A stretch of DNA of 64,000 bases from Halarcobacter sp. (lineage in GTDB: Bacteria; Campylobacterota; Campylobacteria; Campylobacterales; Arcobacteraceae), in assembly GCF_963676935.1 (NCBI RefSeq), contig NZ_OY781470.1, positions 1,832,680 to 1,896,679 of the forward strand, written 5' to 3'. Below the pieces are notes generated by a model. That model made no database searches, was not told where the DNA came from, and worked only from the letters and a program-made list of their open reading frames with translations. Positions 8,200-17,553 of the stretch are shown piece by piece (positions within the stretch are counted from its first letter, which is position 1; the number at the start of each line of letters is the position of its first letter). The position numbers and the translations under genes were made by a program.

Positions 8200-9117
8200 A
8201 TGGATATACTAATTTTTGTAGTTGCAATGACTGCTTTGATTTATGGAGCAGATTTTATTATTGAACAAAGTGAAAGAATTGCTCTTCACTATAATATTTC
8301 ACCTTTTGTAATTGGTGCAACCTTAATTGCGCTTGGAACATCACTTCCTGAAATGGCAGTATCAATTTCAGCTTCAAGTAAAGGTAGTGGAGATATTGCT
8401 GTTGCAAATGTAATAGGAAGTACAATATTTAATATAGCTTTGGTATTAGGTGCAGTATTTTTAATCTCTAAAAAAATCAAACCAGATAGAGATCTTTTTG
8501 CTAAAGACTCAGCATGGGCTTTATTTCCTATTTTAGTTTTCATTCTAATGGGTATAGATGGAAAATTAAATTTTGTTGATGGTTTGTTATTTGTAATTTT
8601 AATGATTGGGTATTTAATGTTTCTTGTCACTTCAAATCAAGTTGAAGAACTTAATGAAGATTTAAAAAAAGAAAAATTCGCTTGGGGTAAAAGCTCTATA
8701 ATGTTACTAATAGGTTTTGTCTTAACTATTGCTGGAGCAGACTTTGCAATTGATAGTGCAGGAAATATAGCTAGAAGTTTTGGAATTAGTGAATGGGTTA
8801 TTGGTCTGTTTTTAGTTGCTTTTGGTACCTCTTTACCAGAATTGACAATCTCTATTAAATCAGCTTTAAATAATAATGCAGATTTAGCAATTGGTAATAT
8901 TATTGGTTCAAATGTTGCAAACTTCACAATGGTACTAGGTATAAGTTCAATGGTAAATCCATTAAATGTAGACTTAAGTGCAAACTTTTTTGATATTGCA
9001 GCTGCATTTATCTTATCACTGATGTTAGTATTTATAACAGCTAATAAACTTTATAATAAAAGTGCAGGTATAGTTTTAATGGTAGTGTTAGGATTAGTTA
9101 TTCAAAATAGCCTATAA
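8200..9117 (+). CDS. Calcium/sodium antiporter, YrbG family
   Basis: 305 residues, about ten membrane helices arranged as an inverted repeat. Each half carries the alpha-repeat ion-binding motif: 'ATLIALGTSLPEMAVS' in the first half and 'LFLVAFGTSLPELTIS' in the second, each followed by a 'NVIGS' / 'NIIGSN' element. These are hallmarks of the CaCA superfamily. Encoded immediately after ybeY, with no gap. Confidence 0.93.
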   Translation: MDILIFVVAMTALIYGADFIIEQSERIALHYNISPFVIGATLIALGTSLPEMAVSISASSKGSGDIAVANVIGSTIFNIALVLGAVFLISKKIKPDRDLFAKDSAWALFPILVFILMGIDGKLNFVDGLLFVILMIGYLMFLVTSNQVEELNEDLKKEKFAWGKSSIMLLIGFVLTIAGADFAIDSAGNIARSFGISEWVIGLFLVAFGTSLPELTISIKSALNNNADLAIGNIIGSNVANFTMVLGISSMVNPLNVDLSANFFDIAAAFILSLMLVFITANKLYNKSAGIVLMVVLGLVIQNSL

Positions 9118-9125
9118 AAGGCTAT
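9107..9125. terminator. Hairpin between antiporter and fur-type gene
   Basis: 7-bp stem (9107-9113 with 9119-9125) with loop ATAAA, spanning the antiporter stop codon and lying just before the end of the convergent regulator gene. Confidence 0.55.
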
Positions 9126-9133
9126 ATTGAATT

Positions 9134-9535
9134 TTATTGACACTTAGAGCAAATTCCTGAAAATACAACTTTTGTATCTTCTACTTTAAAGTTAGAAATT
9201 TTTGCTATTGATTCATTTAAAATAGATGTATCAACATGGATATCTTCTATATATCCACAAGATGAACAAACAAGATGAGAGTGTTCCTCTTTTGCTAATT
9301 CATAAACTGATTTAGCTTCAGGAATTTTTACTTCATTTAAAAAAATCTTTTCAACCATTGCATTTACATTTTTATATATAGTTGCAAGAGATATTGAAGG
9401 GAATTTTTTTAATAAATTTTGATATAACTCATCAATATTCATATGTCCATTTTTATATAATTCATCAACAATTGCAACTCTTTGTGGAGTAACTTTAAGA
9501 TCGTACTCTTTTAACAAAACTGAGCTATTGAACAT
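9134..9535 (-). CDS. Fur/PerR-family transcriptional regulator
   Basis: 133 residues. The N-terminal winged helix contains 'LKVTPQRVAIVDELYKNGHM' and the recognition helix 'ISLATIYKNVNAM'. Two CxxC zinc pairs are present in the C-terminal half (CSSCG and CSKC at the end), with 'EEHSHLVC' providing regulatory-site histidines. The gene is divergent from desulforubrerythrin, a peroxide-reducing protein, which favours a PerR-like peroxide sensor over an iron-uptake Fur; this is context, not proof. A perfect dyad lies between the two genes. Confidence 0.88.
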   Translation of the reverse strand: MFNSSVLLKEYDLKVTPQRVAIVDELYKNGHMNIDELYQNLLKKFPSISLATIYKNVNAMVEKIFLNEVKIPEAKSVYELAKEEHSHLVCSSCGYIEDIHVDTSILNESIAKISNFKVEDTKVVFSGICSKCQ

Positions 9536-9653
9536 ATTATTTCCTTTCCCGTATTATTTTACATAAAATTTATTTAATTTTAGCTATACGGACTAATTCA
9601 TAATGTAATTCTAATATATTAAACTTGTTTTTTTATTTACTGATTAATATTAG

Positions 9654-9676
9654 TAAAAGAAAATAATTTTCTTTTA
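9654..9676. promoter_or_regulatory. Perfect 11+1+11 dyad, candidate Fur/PerR-type operator
   Basis: TAAAAGAAAAT at 9654-9664 and its exact reverse complement at 9666-9676, separated by one A. It lies 119 bases from the regulator start and 85 bases from the desulforubrerythrin start, in an otherwise unstructured intergenic region. Size and symmetry fit a Fur-family dimer site, but the sequence itself is a candidate only. Confidence 0.55.
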
Positions 9677-9760
9677 AGATTATATTAACTGTAAGTATGT
9701 TTAAATTTTAATATAGTATGTTATGATTAACTAAATCTATAAAAATAATAAGGAGAAGTC

Positions 9761-10414
9761 ATGAGACAATACGAATCGTACAAATGTAACAAATGTGGAA
9801 ATATAGTTGAAGTACAAAATGTTGGTGGAGGAGAACTACATTGCTGTGGCGAAGCAATGGAGATGATTACACAAAACCTTACAGCAGTAAACTTGATGAA
9901 AGCATTTGCTGGTGAATCAATGGCAAGAAACAAATATGAGTATTATGCAAAAGTAGCACAAAAAGAAGGTTATAGAGATATTGCAGAACACTTCCAAAGA
10001 GCAGCGAACAATGAGAAAAAGCATGCTAACTTAGAATTAAGAGCCTGTAACGAGATGTTAAAAGGTAAAGAGTTAGGTGACACGATAGAAAACTTAAAAG
10101 ATGCAATTGCAGGTGAAAGTTATGAAAATGTAACAATGTATCCAGACTTTGCAAAAATTGCAAAAGAGGAAGGTAAAAACCAAATATCTAAAATGTTAGA
10201 TTTAATTGGTAAAATTGAAATTGAACATGAAAATATGTATAAAATGTTACTAGAAAGACTTGAATCTGGAAAAGAATTTGAAAGTGACAATGATGATGAA
10301 GAATGGATTTGTGAAGTTTGTGGACATGTTCACAGAGGTAAAAAAGCACTAAAAATGTGCCCTGTTTGTAAACACCCTCAAGAGTATCAATCAAGACTTA
10401 ATAGTAAAAAATAG
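9761..10414 (+). CDS. Desulforubrerythrin (peroxide reductase)
   Basis: 217 residues with three metal modules: an N-terminal desulforedoxin-like Fe(Cys)4 site (C9, C12, C28, C29 in 'CNKCG...CCG'), a rubrerythrin four-helix di-iron domain (about 40-175, with 'AFAGESMARNKYEYY' and 'EIEHENMY' ligands), and a C-terminal rubredoxin-like site ('WICEVCGHVH...MCPVCKHP'). This architecture was described for desulforubrerythrin of Campylobacter jejuni, which reduces hydrogen peroxide. Ribosome site 'aaggagaa' sits 5 bases before the ATG. Divergent regulator and dyad suggest peroxide- or iron-dependent control. Confidence 0.93.
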   Translation: MRQYESYKCNKCGNIVEVQNVGGGELHCCGEAMEMITQNLTAVNLMKAFAGESMARNKYEYYAKVAQKEGYRDIAEHFQRAANNEKKHANLELRACNEMLKGKELGDTIENLKDAIAGESYENVTMYPDFAKIAKEEGKNQISKMLDLIGKIEIEHENMYKMLLERLESGKEFESDNDDEEWICEVCGHVHRGKKALKMCPVCKHPQEYQSRLNSKK

Positions 10415-10420
10415 ATATAT

Positions 10421-10444
10421 TAAGAGTAGATTTTTCTACTCTTA
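10421..10444 (+). terminator. Terminator hairpin after desulforubrerythrin
   Basis: Perfect 10-bp stem (10421-10430 with 10435-10444) with a TTTT loop, just after the stop codon. No long U run follows. Confidence 0.6.
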
Positions 10445-10484
10445 GATAAAATACCAATTCATTTATTAAGATTATGGAGATGTT

Positions 10485-12029
10485 TTGGTAAGACTTTTTT
10501 TATTACTTTTTCTAAGCATCTGTTTATATGCAAAAGATTTTACAATTAGTTCATATAACGTGGAAAATCTCTTTGATTTAAAATCTAACAAAACTGACTA
10601 TAAAGAGTATAAACCAAACTCTAATTCAAATTGGAATAAAAAAACTTTTGATATAAAACTTTCAAACACAATTAAAGTATTAAAAGATTTAGATAGTGAT
10701 ATTATTGCTTTACAAGAGGTTGAAAATAAAGAACTAATAAAACTTCTATTAAAAAAACTTCCAGATTATAAATATTATTCTTTTTCAAAATATCCAAATT
10801 CTAGTGTTGGAGTTGGATTTTTAAGTAAAATTAAAATTTTAAAAGATAAAACAATTGAAGTGAAATTTTCTAATAAAACGTTTAGACCTATTTTAGAAAC
10901 TACATTTAAATTTGATAATTTTGAATTTAAAATTTTTAATAATCATTGGCCATCAAAAAGATCACCAGAAAGTTATAGAATAAAATTTGCAAAAAAACTT
11001 TTTGATAGAATTAACAAACTTCCTTTTGATTATGATTATATTTTACTTGGTGATTTTAATTCAAACTATAATGAATTTGAAACGATCTATTTTAACAAAG
11101 ACCTAAATAACACACAAAGTTTAACAGGGATAAATCAAGTATTAAATACAACAATAAACAAAAACTATATTACAAAAGAAGATATTTTAAAATATGAAAA
11201 AAAAGTACATTATAACTTATGGTTAGAAGTACCTTTCGAAGATAGATTTTCTAGTAAATACAGAGGTGAGAATCAGACACCTGATAATATAATTGTCCCA
11301 GCTTCCTTATTTGACAATAAAAATATATCTTATAAAAAAAATAGTTTCAAAGTTTTTAAGCCCTCATATTTATATAAAAATAAAAAAATAAATAGATGGA
11401 AGATAGTAAATAAAAGTCATAAAGGATATGGTTTTTCAGACCATCTACCTATAATTGCAAGCTTTACTACTAATAAAATTCTCAAAAAAGAAAAAAAAGA
11501 TGAAAATATAAAACATATTTCAGAACTATACAAAAAAGTTAAATTAACTGAATCTATAGATTTAAAAGATATAATAGTTATTTATAAAGATTCAGAAAAT
11601 GCAATTATAAAACAAAAAAATGATAGAGCAATTTACCTTTATAACAATGCAAAAGATTTACAAGAAGGTTATTCTTATGATATAAGAATATTTCAAATAA
11701 AAAACTACTTTGGTCTAAAAGAGATTAAAGATTTTAAAATTTTAAAAAACAATGGAAAGTTTTTAGATTATAAAGATTTATATTTAGATTTTAGTAAACT
11801 TAATCTAGAAAATTTAAACTATCAAAATGAAATGGTAGAAAATATAGAAGGTTTATATAAAGATGGAAAGCTTTACTATAAAGAAAAAGCTATAAATATA
11901 TATTTTAAAAATAAAGAGGATAAACCAAAAGATATAATGAATATTAAAATAAAACGTGCTCAAATTGGCTATTATAAAAATAAAACTCAATTAGTTATTC
12001 ATAAAAAAAGTGACTTCGATGTTAATTAA
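10485..12029 (+). CDS. Secreted endonuclease/exonuclease/phosphatase-family nuclease with C-terminal OB-like region
   Basis: 514 residues. TTG start 6-8 bases after 'tggaga'; residues 1-16 form a Sec signal peptide ending at 'LYA-KD'. Residues about 20-325 are an EEP (DNase I-like) domain: 'SYNVENLFD', the metal-binding glutamate in 'IIALQEVEN', 'NNHWPSKR', 'LLGDFNSNYNEFE' and 'GFSDHLPII'. Residues about 350-510 contain a beta-rich segment ('RAIYLYNNAKDLQEGYSYDIRIFQ...GLKEI') that resembles the OB-like folds attached to extracellular nucleases; this is a pattern impression. Likely periplasmic or extracellular DNA degradation. The 3' end overlaps murJ. Confidence 0.82.
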   Translation: MVRLFLLLFLSICLYAKDFTISSYNVENLFDLKSNKTDYKEYKPNSNSNWNKKTFDIKLSNTIKVLKDLDSDIIALQEVENKELIKLLLKKLPDYKYYSFSKYPNSSVGVGFLSKIKILKDKTIEVKFSNKTFRPILETTFKFDNFEFKIFNNHWPSKRSPESYRIKFAKKLFDRINKLPFDYDYILLGDFNSNYNEFETIYFNKDLNNTQSLTGINQVLNTTINKNYITKEDILKYEKKVHYNLWLEVPFEDRFSSKYRGENQTPDNIIVPASLFDNKNISYKKNSFKVFKPSYLYKNKKINRWKIVNKSHKGYGFSDHLPIIASFTTNKILKKEKKDENIKHISELYKKVKLTESIDLKDIIVIYKDSENAIIKQKNDRAIYLYNNAKDLQEGYSYDIRIFQIKNYFGLKEIKDFKILKNNGKFLDYKDLYLDFSKLNLENLNYQNEMVENIEGLYKDGKLYYKEKAINIYFKNKEDKPKDIMNIKIKRAQIGYYKNKTQLVIHKKSDFDVN

Positions 12030-13320
12030 ATCAATTTTTACAAATAGTAGTGGTATTTTACTCTCAAGAATTTTAGGTTTTATTAGAGACCTTTTAACTG
12101 CATCAATATTGGGCGCAAATATATATTCTGATATATTTTTTGTTGCTTTTAAGATACCAAATCTTTTTAGAAGAATATTTGCAGAAGGGGCATTTACTCA
12201 AGCTTTTATTCCATCATATGCAAAATCAAAATACAAAATTAGATTTTCATCTGTTATATTTCTTCAACTAATTGCATTTTTAATACTATTATCACTTATA
12301 GTTACCCTATTTTCAAGTTTAATTACAAAAGCTGTTGCCTTTGGATTTGATGATAAAACTATCGATTTAGCATCACCTTTAGTTGCAATAAATTTTTATT
12401 ATCTACCTTTAATTTTCATAGTTACTTTTATGGCGGCATTATTACAATATAAAAATCATTTTGCAACAACAGCATTTTCAACTTCTTTATTAAATTTGAG
12501 TTTAATTGCAGCACTAATTATCTCAAAAAACTATGATAAATATGAGATTACATTTTATTTATCTTACGGAGTACTTATTGGAGGGATACTACAAATAGCT
12601 GTTCATTTGCTTGCAATAAAAAAATATAATTTATGTAAAATATTTACTTTTAAAAGACATGAAAAAAAAGAAGAAAATAGATTTTATAAAAACTTTTTTG
12701 CTGCAACGATGGGAAGCTCAACCGCACATCTTTCTGCCTTTTTAGATACTTGGCTAGCTTCTTTTTTAGTTACTGGTTCTATCTCATATTTATATTATGC
12801 AAATAGAGTATTTCAACTTCCCCTAGCTCTTTTTGCAATTGCAACTTCTGTTGCCCTGTTTCCAATGATAGCCCGTGCAATAAAAAATAAAGATGAAAAT
12901 AAGGCTTTACAACTTATGAAAAAGTCTTCTTTGATTTTATTCTCCCTTTTATTAATTGCAACACTAATTGGTATTATTTTAAATGATGAAATAATCTGGT
13001 TACTCTTTGAAAGAGGAGCTTTTTCAAGTATTGATACTTCAAATACTGCTTTGATATTAACTATGTATTTAATTGGACTTTTGCCATATGGACTAGCAAA
13101 AATATTTTCCTTATGGTTATATGCAAAAGAAGAACAATTTTTAGCAGCAAAAATTTCAGTTAAATCACTTGGTGCAAACATTGTTTTTTCACTTATATTA
13201 ATTGGACCATATGAAGCAGCTGGATTAGCCTTTGCTAGTACTCTAAGTGGATTTATACTCTTCTTTTTAACATTAAAAGCTTTTGGTTTTAAAAGATTAA
13301 AAACACTCTATTTTATGTAA
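12019..13320 (+). CDS. murJ: Lipid II flippase MurJ
   Basis: 433 residues and about 13-14 membrane helices. The opening 'SSGILLSRILGFIRDLL' and 'FKIPNLFRRIFAEGAFTQAFIPSYA' are the MVF/MurJ signatures, including the conserved arginines of the central cavity. It flips lipid II for peptidoglycan synthesis. I prefer the ATG at 12019 over a GTG at 12010, because the family N-terminus begins about there. Either start overlaps the nuclease gene, giving a coupled pair. Confidence 0.95.
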   Translation: MLIKSIFTNSSGILLSRILGFIRDLLTASILGANIYSDIFFVAFKIPNLFRRIFAEGAFTQAFIPSYAKSKYKIRFSSVIFLQLIAFLILLSLIVTLFSSLITKAVAFGFDDKTIDLASPLVAINFYYLPLIFIVTFMAALLQYKNHFATTAFSTSLLNLSLIAALIISKNYDKYEITFYLSYGVLIGGILQIAVHLLAIKKYNLCKIFTFKRHEKKEENRFYKNFFAATMGSSTAHLSAFLDTWLASFLVTGSISYLYYANRVFQLPLALFAIATSVALFPMIARAIKNKDENKALQLMKKSSLILFSLLLIATLIGIILNDEIIWLLFERGAFSSIDTSNTALILTMYLIGLLPYGLAKIFSLWLYAKEEQFLAAKISVKSLGANIVFSLILIGPYEAAGLAFASTLSGFILFFLTLKAFGFKRLKTLYFM

Positions 13321-13363
13321 TTTTAGATAAAATAAATGTTTAAATTAAAATTTTAGGAAAAAA

Positions 13364-15073
13364 ATGAAAAAATTCTTTTTATATTACTTACCTTATTATA
13401 AAAATTACAAATTGAAAATATTTTATGCTTTAATTGGTATTATTCTAGTAGCTTCAGGAAGTGCTGGATTAGCATATATTATAAAACCTTTACTTGATAA
13501 AGTTTTTATTGCAAAAGATACAGAAATGTTATATATAGTACCTGTATTATTAATTTTAGTACAAACAGCTCAAGGTGTAGGAAAATACATACAAGTTTAT
13601 TATGTTTCTTACATAGGACAAGACATTATAAGAATAACTAGAGACAAACTTTTAGGACACATATTAACTCTTGATATTGCATTTTTTCAAAAGAAACATG
13701 GAGGAGAGTTAATTTCTAGAATTACAAATGATATAGGTAGAATTCAATCAGCAGTCTCTGATCAAATTGCTGGATTTATTAGAGAAATTCTAACAATTGT
13801 AGGCTTAATTGGAGTAGTAATATACCAAAGTGCAGAATTGGCATTTTATGGATTAATAGTCATGCCACTTGCTGTATATCCAATTTTAAAATTAGCGAAA
13901 AAAATGAAGAAACTTTCATTTAGATCTCAAGAAAGTGCTTCTGATATAACTTCTCATCTAAGTGAAACTTTTAATAACCTTGAAATAATAAAAGCAAATG
14001 GTACAGAAAAACTTGAAATTGATAAATTTATAATTCATAATAAAAACTTTTTTAATATAAATGTTAAATCAGTTAAAACTGCTGAACTTTTATCACCTAT
14101 AATGGAGTTTATAGGTGCAGTTGCTGCTGCAATAGTTATTATTTATGGTGGAACAGAAGTAATAAATGGTGAATTAACAGCTGGTTCATTTATGTCATTT
14201 ATTGCTGCATTATTTATGTTATATACTCCTTTAAAAAGAATTTCAGGTATATATAGTAAATTACAAGATGCAGTTGCAGCACATGAAAGAGTTATATCAT
14301 TATATGATATAAAATCAGAAATATTAACAGGAAATTTAGATTTTCCAAAGAATATTGAATCAATAAATATTAAAGATGTATCTTTAAATTATGGAGACTT
14401 AAAAGCATTAATAGATATTAATCTAACAGCACAAAAAGGTGAAAAAGTTGCTCTTGTAGGTGATAGTGGAGGAGGTAAATCTTCTTTAATAAATTTATTA
14501 ATTAGATTTTATGATACAGAATCAGGTGAAATATTGTTCAATAATTTAAAACTTAAAGATATAAATATAAAATCTTTAAGAGAAAACATCTCAGTAGTTA
14601 CCCAAAGAGTTTATATCTTTAATGATACTGTAGCCTCAAATGTTGCATATGGGTATGAAATTGATGAAGAAAGAGTAAAAAGTGCCTTAAAACAAGCTCA
14701 TGCACTTGAGTTCGTGTCATCAATGGAAAATGGAATTTATACTAAGTTAGATGAATTTGGAACTAATTTAAGTGGTGGACAAAGACAAAGAATAGCAATA
14801 GCAAGAGCTTTATATAAAAACCCTCAAGTACTTATTTTAGATGAAGCAACATCTGCACTTGATAATGAAAGTGAATCTATTATTTCTGAAGTAATAGATG
14901 AAGTAAGTAAAGATAGAATTACATTTGTAATTGCACATAGATTAAGTACAATTAAAAATGCAGATAAAATAGCAGTGTTTAAAAAAGGGAAAATTGTTTG
15001 CATAGGAAATGAAGAAAGTCTAGTTAAAGATTGTAAAGAATATCAAAGACTTTATAACTTAGCAAATTTATAA
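13364..15073 (+). CDS. msbA: MsbA-type lipid exporter ABC transporter
   Basis: 569 residues. A six-helix membrane domain (about 1-310) is fused to an ATPase (about 330-569) with Walker A 'GDSGGGKSS', signature 'LSGGQRQRIAIARAL', Walker B 'VLILDEATSALD' and H-loop 'IAHRLST'. It is a half-transporter expected to homodimerise and export lipid A-core or phospholipid. Directly upstream of pyrD, as in C. jejuni (msbA-pyrD). Confidence 0.9.
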   Translation: MKKFFLYYLPYYKNYKLKIFYALIGIILVASGSAGLAYIIKPLLDKVFIAKDTEMLYIVPVLLILVQTAQGVGKYIQVYYVSYIGQDIIRITRDKLLGHILTLDIAFFQKKHGGELISRITNDIGRIQSAVSDQIAGFIREILTIVGLIGVVIYQSAELAFYGLIVMPLAVYPILKLAKKMKKLSFRSQESASDITSHLSETFNNLEIIKANGTEKLEIDKFIIHNKNFFNINVKSVKTAELLSPIMEFIGAVAAAIVIIYGGTEVINGELTAGSFMSFIAALFMLYTPLKRISGIYSKLQDAVAAHERVISLYDIKSEILTGNLDFPKNIESINIKDVSLNYGDLKALIDINLTAQKGEKVALVGDSGGGKSSLINLLIRFYDTESGEILFNNLKLKDINIKSLRENISVVTQRVYIFNDTVASNVAYGYEIDEERVKSALKQAHALEFVSSMENGIYTKLDEFGTNLSGGQRQRIAIARALYKNPQVLILDEATSALDNESESIISEVIDEVSKDRITFVIAHRLSTIKNADKIAVFKKGKIVCIGNEESLVKDCKEYQRLYNLANL

Positions 15074-15140
15074 AAAGCTTTATTAACTTTTTTTCAATAG
15101 ATTTTAGATAAAATATTAAAATTTTTTATAAAGGACCTCT

Positions 15141-16199
15141 TTGTTTAGTTACCAAACATTAAAAAAATTACTTTTTTTATTTCAACCTGAGACAGCCCAT
15201 AATTTAGCTGAGTTTGGATTAAGATTACTTCCAAATATAAAACTAATCAATAATTACATGATAAATAAAAATTTTATTATGGATAAAAGACTAAATCAAG
15301 AGATATGTGGAATACAATTTCAAAATCCTGTTGGATTAGCTGCTGGATTTGATAAAAATGCAACAATGATAAAATCAATGATGGCATTAGGGTTTGGTTA
15401 TACTGAAATTGGAACAATGACACCAAGACCTCAAGATGGGAATCCTAAGCCAAGAATGTTTAGATACCCAGCATTAAACTCTGTTCAAAATGCAATGGGA
15501 TTTAATAACGAAGGTTCAGCAAAAGTTTTAATGAACTTAAAAAAAGTTTATCCATATTCGATACCAATTGGTGCAAATATTGGAAAAAACAAAGTAACGC
15601 CTGAAGAGTTTGCACTTCAAGATTATAAAATCTTGATTAGAAAATTTGAAGACAATAGTGACTATTTAGTTATAAATATTTCGAGTCCAAATACACCAAA
15701 CTTAAGAGATTTACAAAATGAAAAGTTTATTACTGAGCTTTTTTCTATGGCAAAAGAATTAACAGATAAACCAATATTCTTAAAAATTGCGCCAGATATG
15801 GAAGTTGAAACAGCAATTGAACTTTGTAAAACTGCAGTAAATGCTGGTGCATCTGGAATTATTGCAACAAATACTACAATTGAGTATTCTTTAGTAGAAG
15901 GAGCACAAGACTTTGGTGGATTAAGTGGTGCTTGCTTAACTGAAAAATCTTATAATCTATTTAAAGAGATTTCAAAAGAGTTATATGGTAAAACTGTGTT
16001 AATATCAGTTGGTGGTATCTCTGATGCAAAAGAAGCTTATAAAAGATTGAAAGCTGGTGCATCTTTAGTTCAATCTTATACTGGAATGATTTTTGAAGGA
16101 CCATCAATGGTCAGAAAAATAAATGAAGGTATCTTAGAACTTATGAAAGAAGATGGATTTAATAATATATCTGAAGTTATTGGTTCAGATTTAAGATAA
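15141..16199 (+). CDS. pyrD: Dihydroorotate dehydrogenase (quinone), class 2
   Basis: 352 residues. TTG start shortly after 'aaagga'. The N-terminal amphipathic helices (about 1-40, 'LKKLLFLFQPETAHNLAEFGLRLL') are the quinone- and membrane-binding extension of class 2 enzymes. 'NPVGLAAGFDKNA', 'EIGTMTPRPQDGNPKPR' and the catalytic-serine loop 'NISSPNTPNLRDLQ' follow. It feeds electrons from pyrimidine synthesis to the quinone pool. Confidence 0.96.
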   Translation: MFSYQTLKKLLFLFQPETAHNLAEFGLRLLPNIKLINNYMINKNFIMDKRLNQEICGIQFQNPVGLAAGFDKNATMIKSMMALGFGYTEIGTMTPRPQDGNPKPRMFRYPALNSVQNAMGFNNEGSAKVLMNLKKVYPYSIPIGANIGKNKVTPEEFALQDYKILIRKFEDNSDYLVINISSPNTPNLRDLQNEKFITELFSMAKELTDKPIFLKIAPDMEVETAIELCKTAVNAGASGIIATNTTIEYSLVEGAQDFGGLSGACLTEKSYNLFKEISKELYGKTVLISVGGISDAKEAYKRLKAGASLVQSYTGMIFEGPSMVRKINEGILELMKEDGFNNISEVIGSDLR

Positions 16200-16215
16200 G
16201 AAAGGTTATTGAAAA

Positions 16216-17550
16216 ATGATTTCTATTAAAAAATCTAAATTATTTATTTTTCATTTTTCATTATTAATTATATTTATGGGAGATTTAATGAGTCAAAGTT
16301 TACCAAACTATTATACAAAAACTTTAGAAAACGGATTAAAAATTGTTGCTATTCCTATGGATAACGGCTCAAATGTTGTTTCTACAAATATATTTTATAA
16401 TGTAGGTAGTAGAAATGAGATTATGGGTAAATCAGGAATTGCTCATATGTTAGAACACCTAAACTTTAAATCTACAAAGAATTTAAAAGCTGGCGAATTT
16501 GATGAGATTGTAAAAGGTTTTGGAGGAGTTAATAATGCTTCAACTTCTTTTGACTATACAAAATACTTTATTAAATCAAGTTCTAAAAATATGGATGAAT
16601 CATTAAAGTTATTTGCAGAGTTAATGGAAAACTTGACATTAAAAGATGAAGAGTTCCAACCTGAGAGAGATGTGGTTGCAGAAGAAAGAAGATGGAGAAC
16701 AGACAATAATCCTATGGGATATTTACAATATAGACTTTTTAATAACACATATATTTACCATCCTTATCACTGGACTCCAATTGGATTTACAAATGATATT
16801 AAAAATTGGACAATTGATGATATTAGAGATTTTCATTCTACTTATTATCAACCTGCAAACGCTACGGTTGTAATTGCTGGTGATATAACAAAAGAGGAAG
16901 TATTCTCTTCAACTGAAAAATATTTTAAAAATATAAAAAACAAAAAAGAGATCCCATCTGTAGTTCATATGGTTGAACCTAAACAAGATGGTGAAAAAAA
17001 TATAATAGTTCACAAAGAGACTCAAGTAGAGATGTTAGCTGTTTCATACCATATTCCAAATTATGAACATAAAGATCAAGTTGCTCTTTCTGCTCTTAGT
17101 GAACTTTTAAGTTCTGGAAAAAGTTCTTATTTACAAAAAATCTTAGTAGATAAAAAAAGATTAGTAAATTCAGTGTATGCATATAATATGGAATTAACAG
17201 ACCCAGGTGTTTTCCTTTTTATGGCTGTTTGCAACGAAGGTGTAAAAGCTGAAGATGTAAAAAAAGAGATAAACAAAATAATAAAAGATATAAAAAATGG
17301 AAATATCACAAAAAAAGAGATAGAAAAGATTAAAATAAATACAAAAGCTGATTTTATTTTTTCACTTGAAAACTCTAGTTCAGTAGCATCGTTGTATGGA
17401 AGCTACTTTGTTAGAGGAAATACTAAACCTTTATTTGAATATGAACAAAGAGTTGAAAAATTAAAAAAAGAAGATATTATTAAAGTTACAAAAAAATATC
17501 TTACAAAAGAGAATTCGACTACTGTTATATTAAAAAAAGAGGAAAAATGA
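16216..17550 (+). CDS. M16-family zinc metallopeptidase
   Basis: Up to 444 residues. The inverted zinc motif 'HMLEHLNFKST' (HxxEH) is followed about 75 residues later by glutamates in 'VVAEERRWR', as in pitrilysin/PqqF-like M16 enzymes; a second M16 lobe follows. Two starts are possible: ATG 16216 adds a hydrophobic signal-like stretch and sits 16 bases after pyrD, while ATG 16288 has a much better 'gggaga' site and matches the N-terminus of the C. jejuni homologue. Location (cytoplasmic or exported) depends on which is used. Confidence 0.9.
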   Translation: MISIKKSKLFIFHFSLLIIFMGDLMSQSLPNYYTKTLENGLKIVAIPMDNGSNVVSTNIFYNVGSRNEIMGKSGIAHMLEHLNFKSTKNLKAGEFDEIVKGFGGVNNASTSFDYTKYFIKSSSKNMDESLKLFAELMENLTLKDEEFQPERDVVAEERRWRTDNNPMGYLQYRLFNNTYIYHPYHWTPIGFTNDIKNWTIDDIRDFHSTYYQPANATVVIAGDITKEEVFSSTEKYFKNIKNKKEIPSVVHMVEPKQDGEKNIIVHKETQVEMLAVSYHIPNYEHKDQVALSALSELLSSGKSSYLQKILVDKKRLVNSVYAYNMELTDPGVFLFMAVCNEGVKAEDVKKEINKIIKDIKNGNITKKEIEKIKINTKADFIFSLENSSSVASLYGSYFVRGNTKPLFEYEQRVEKLKKEDIIKVTKKYLTKENSTTVILKKEEK

Positions 17551-17553
17551 TTA

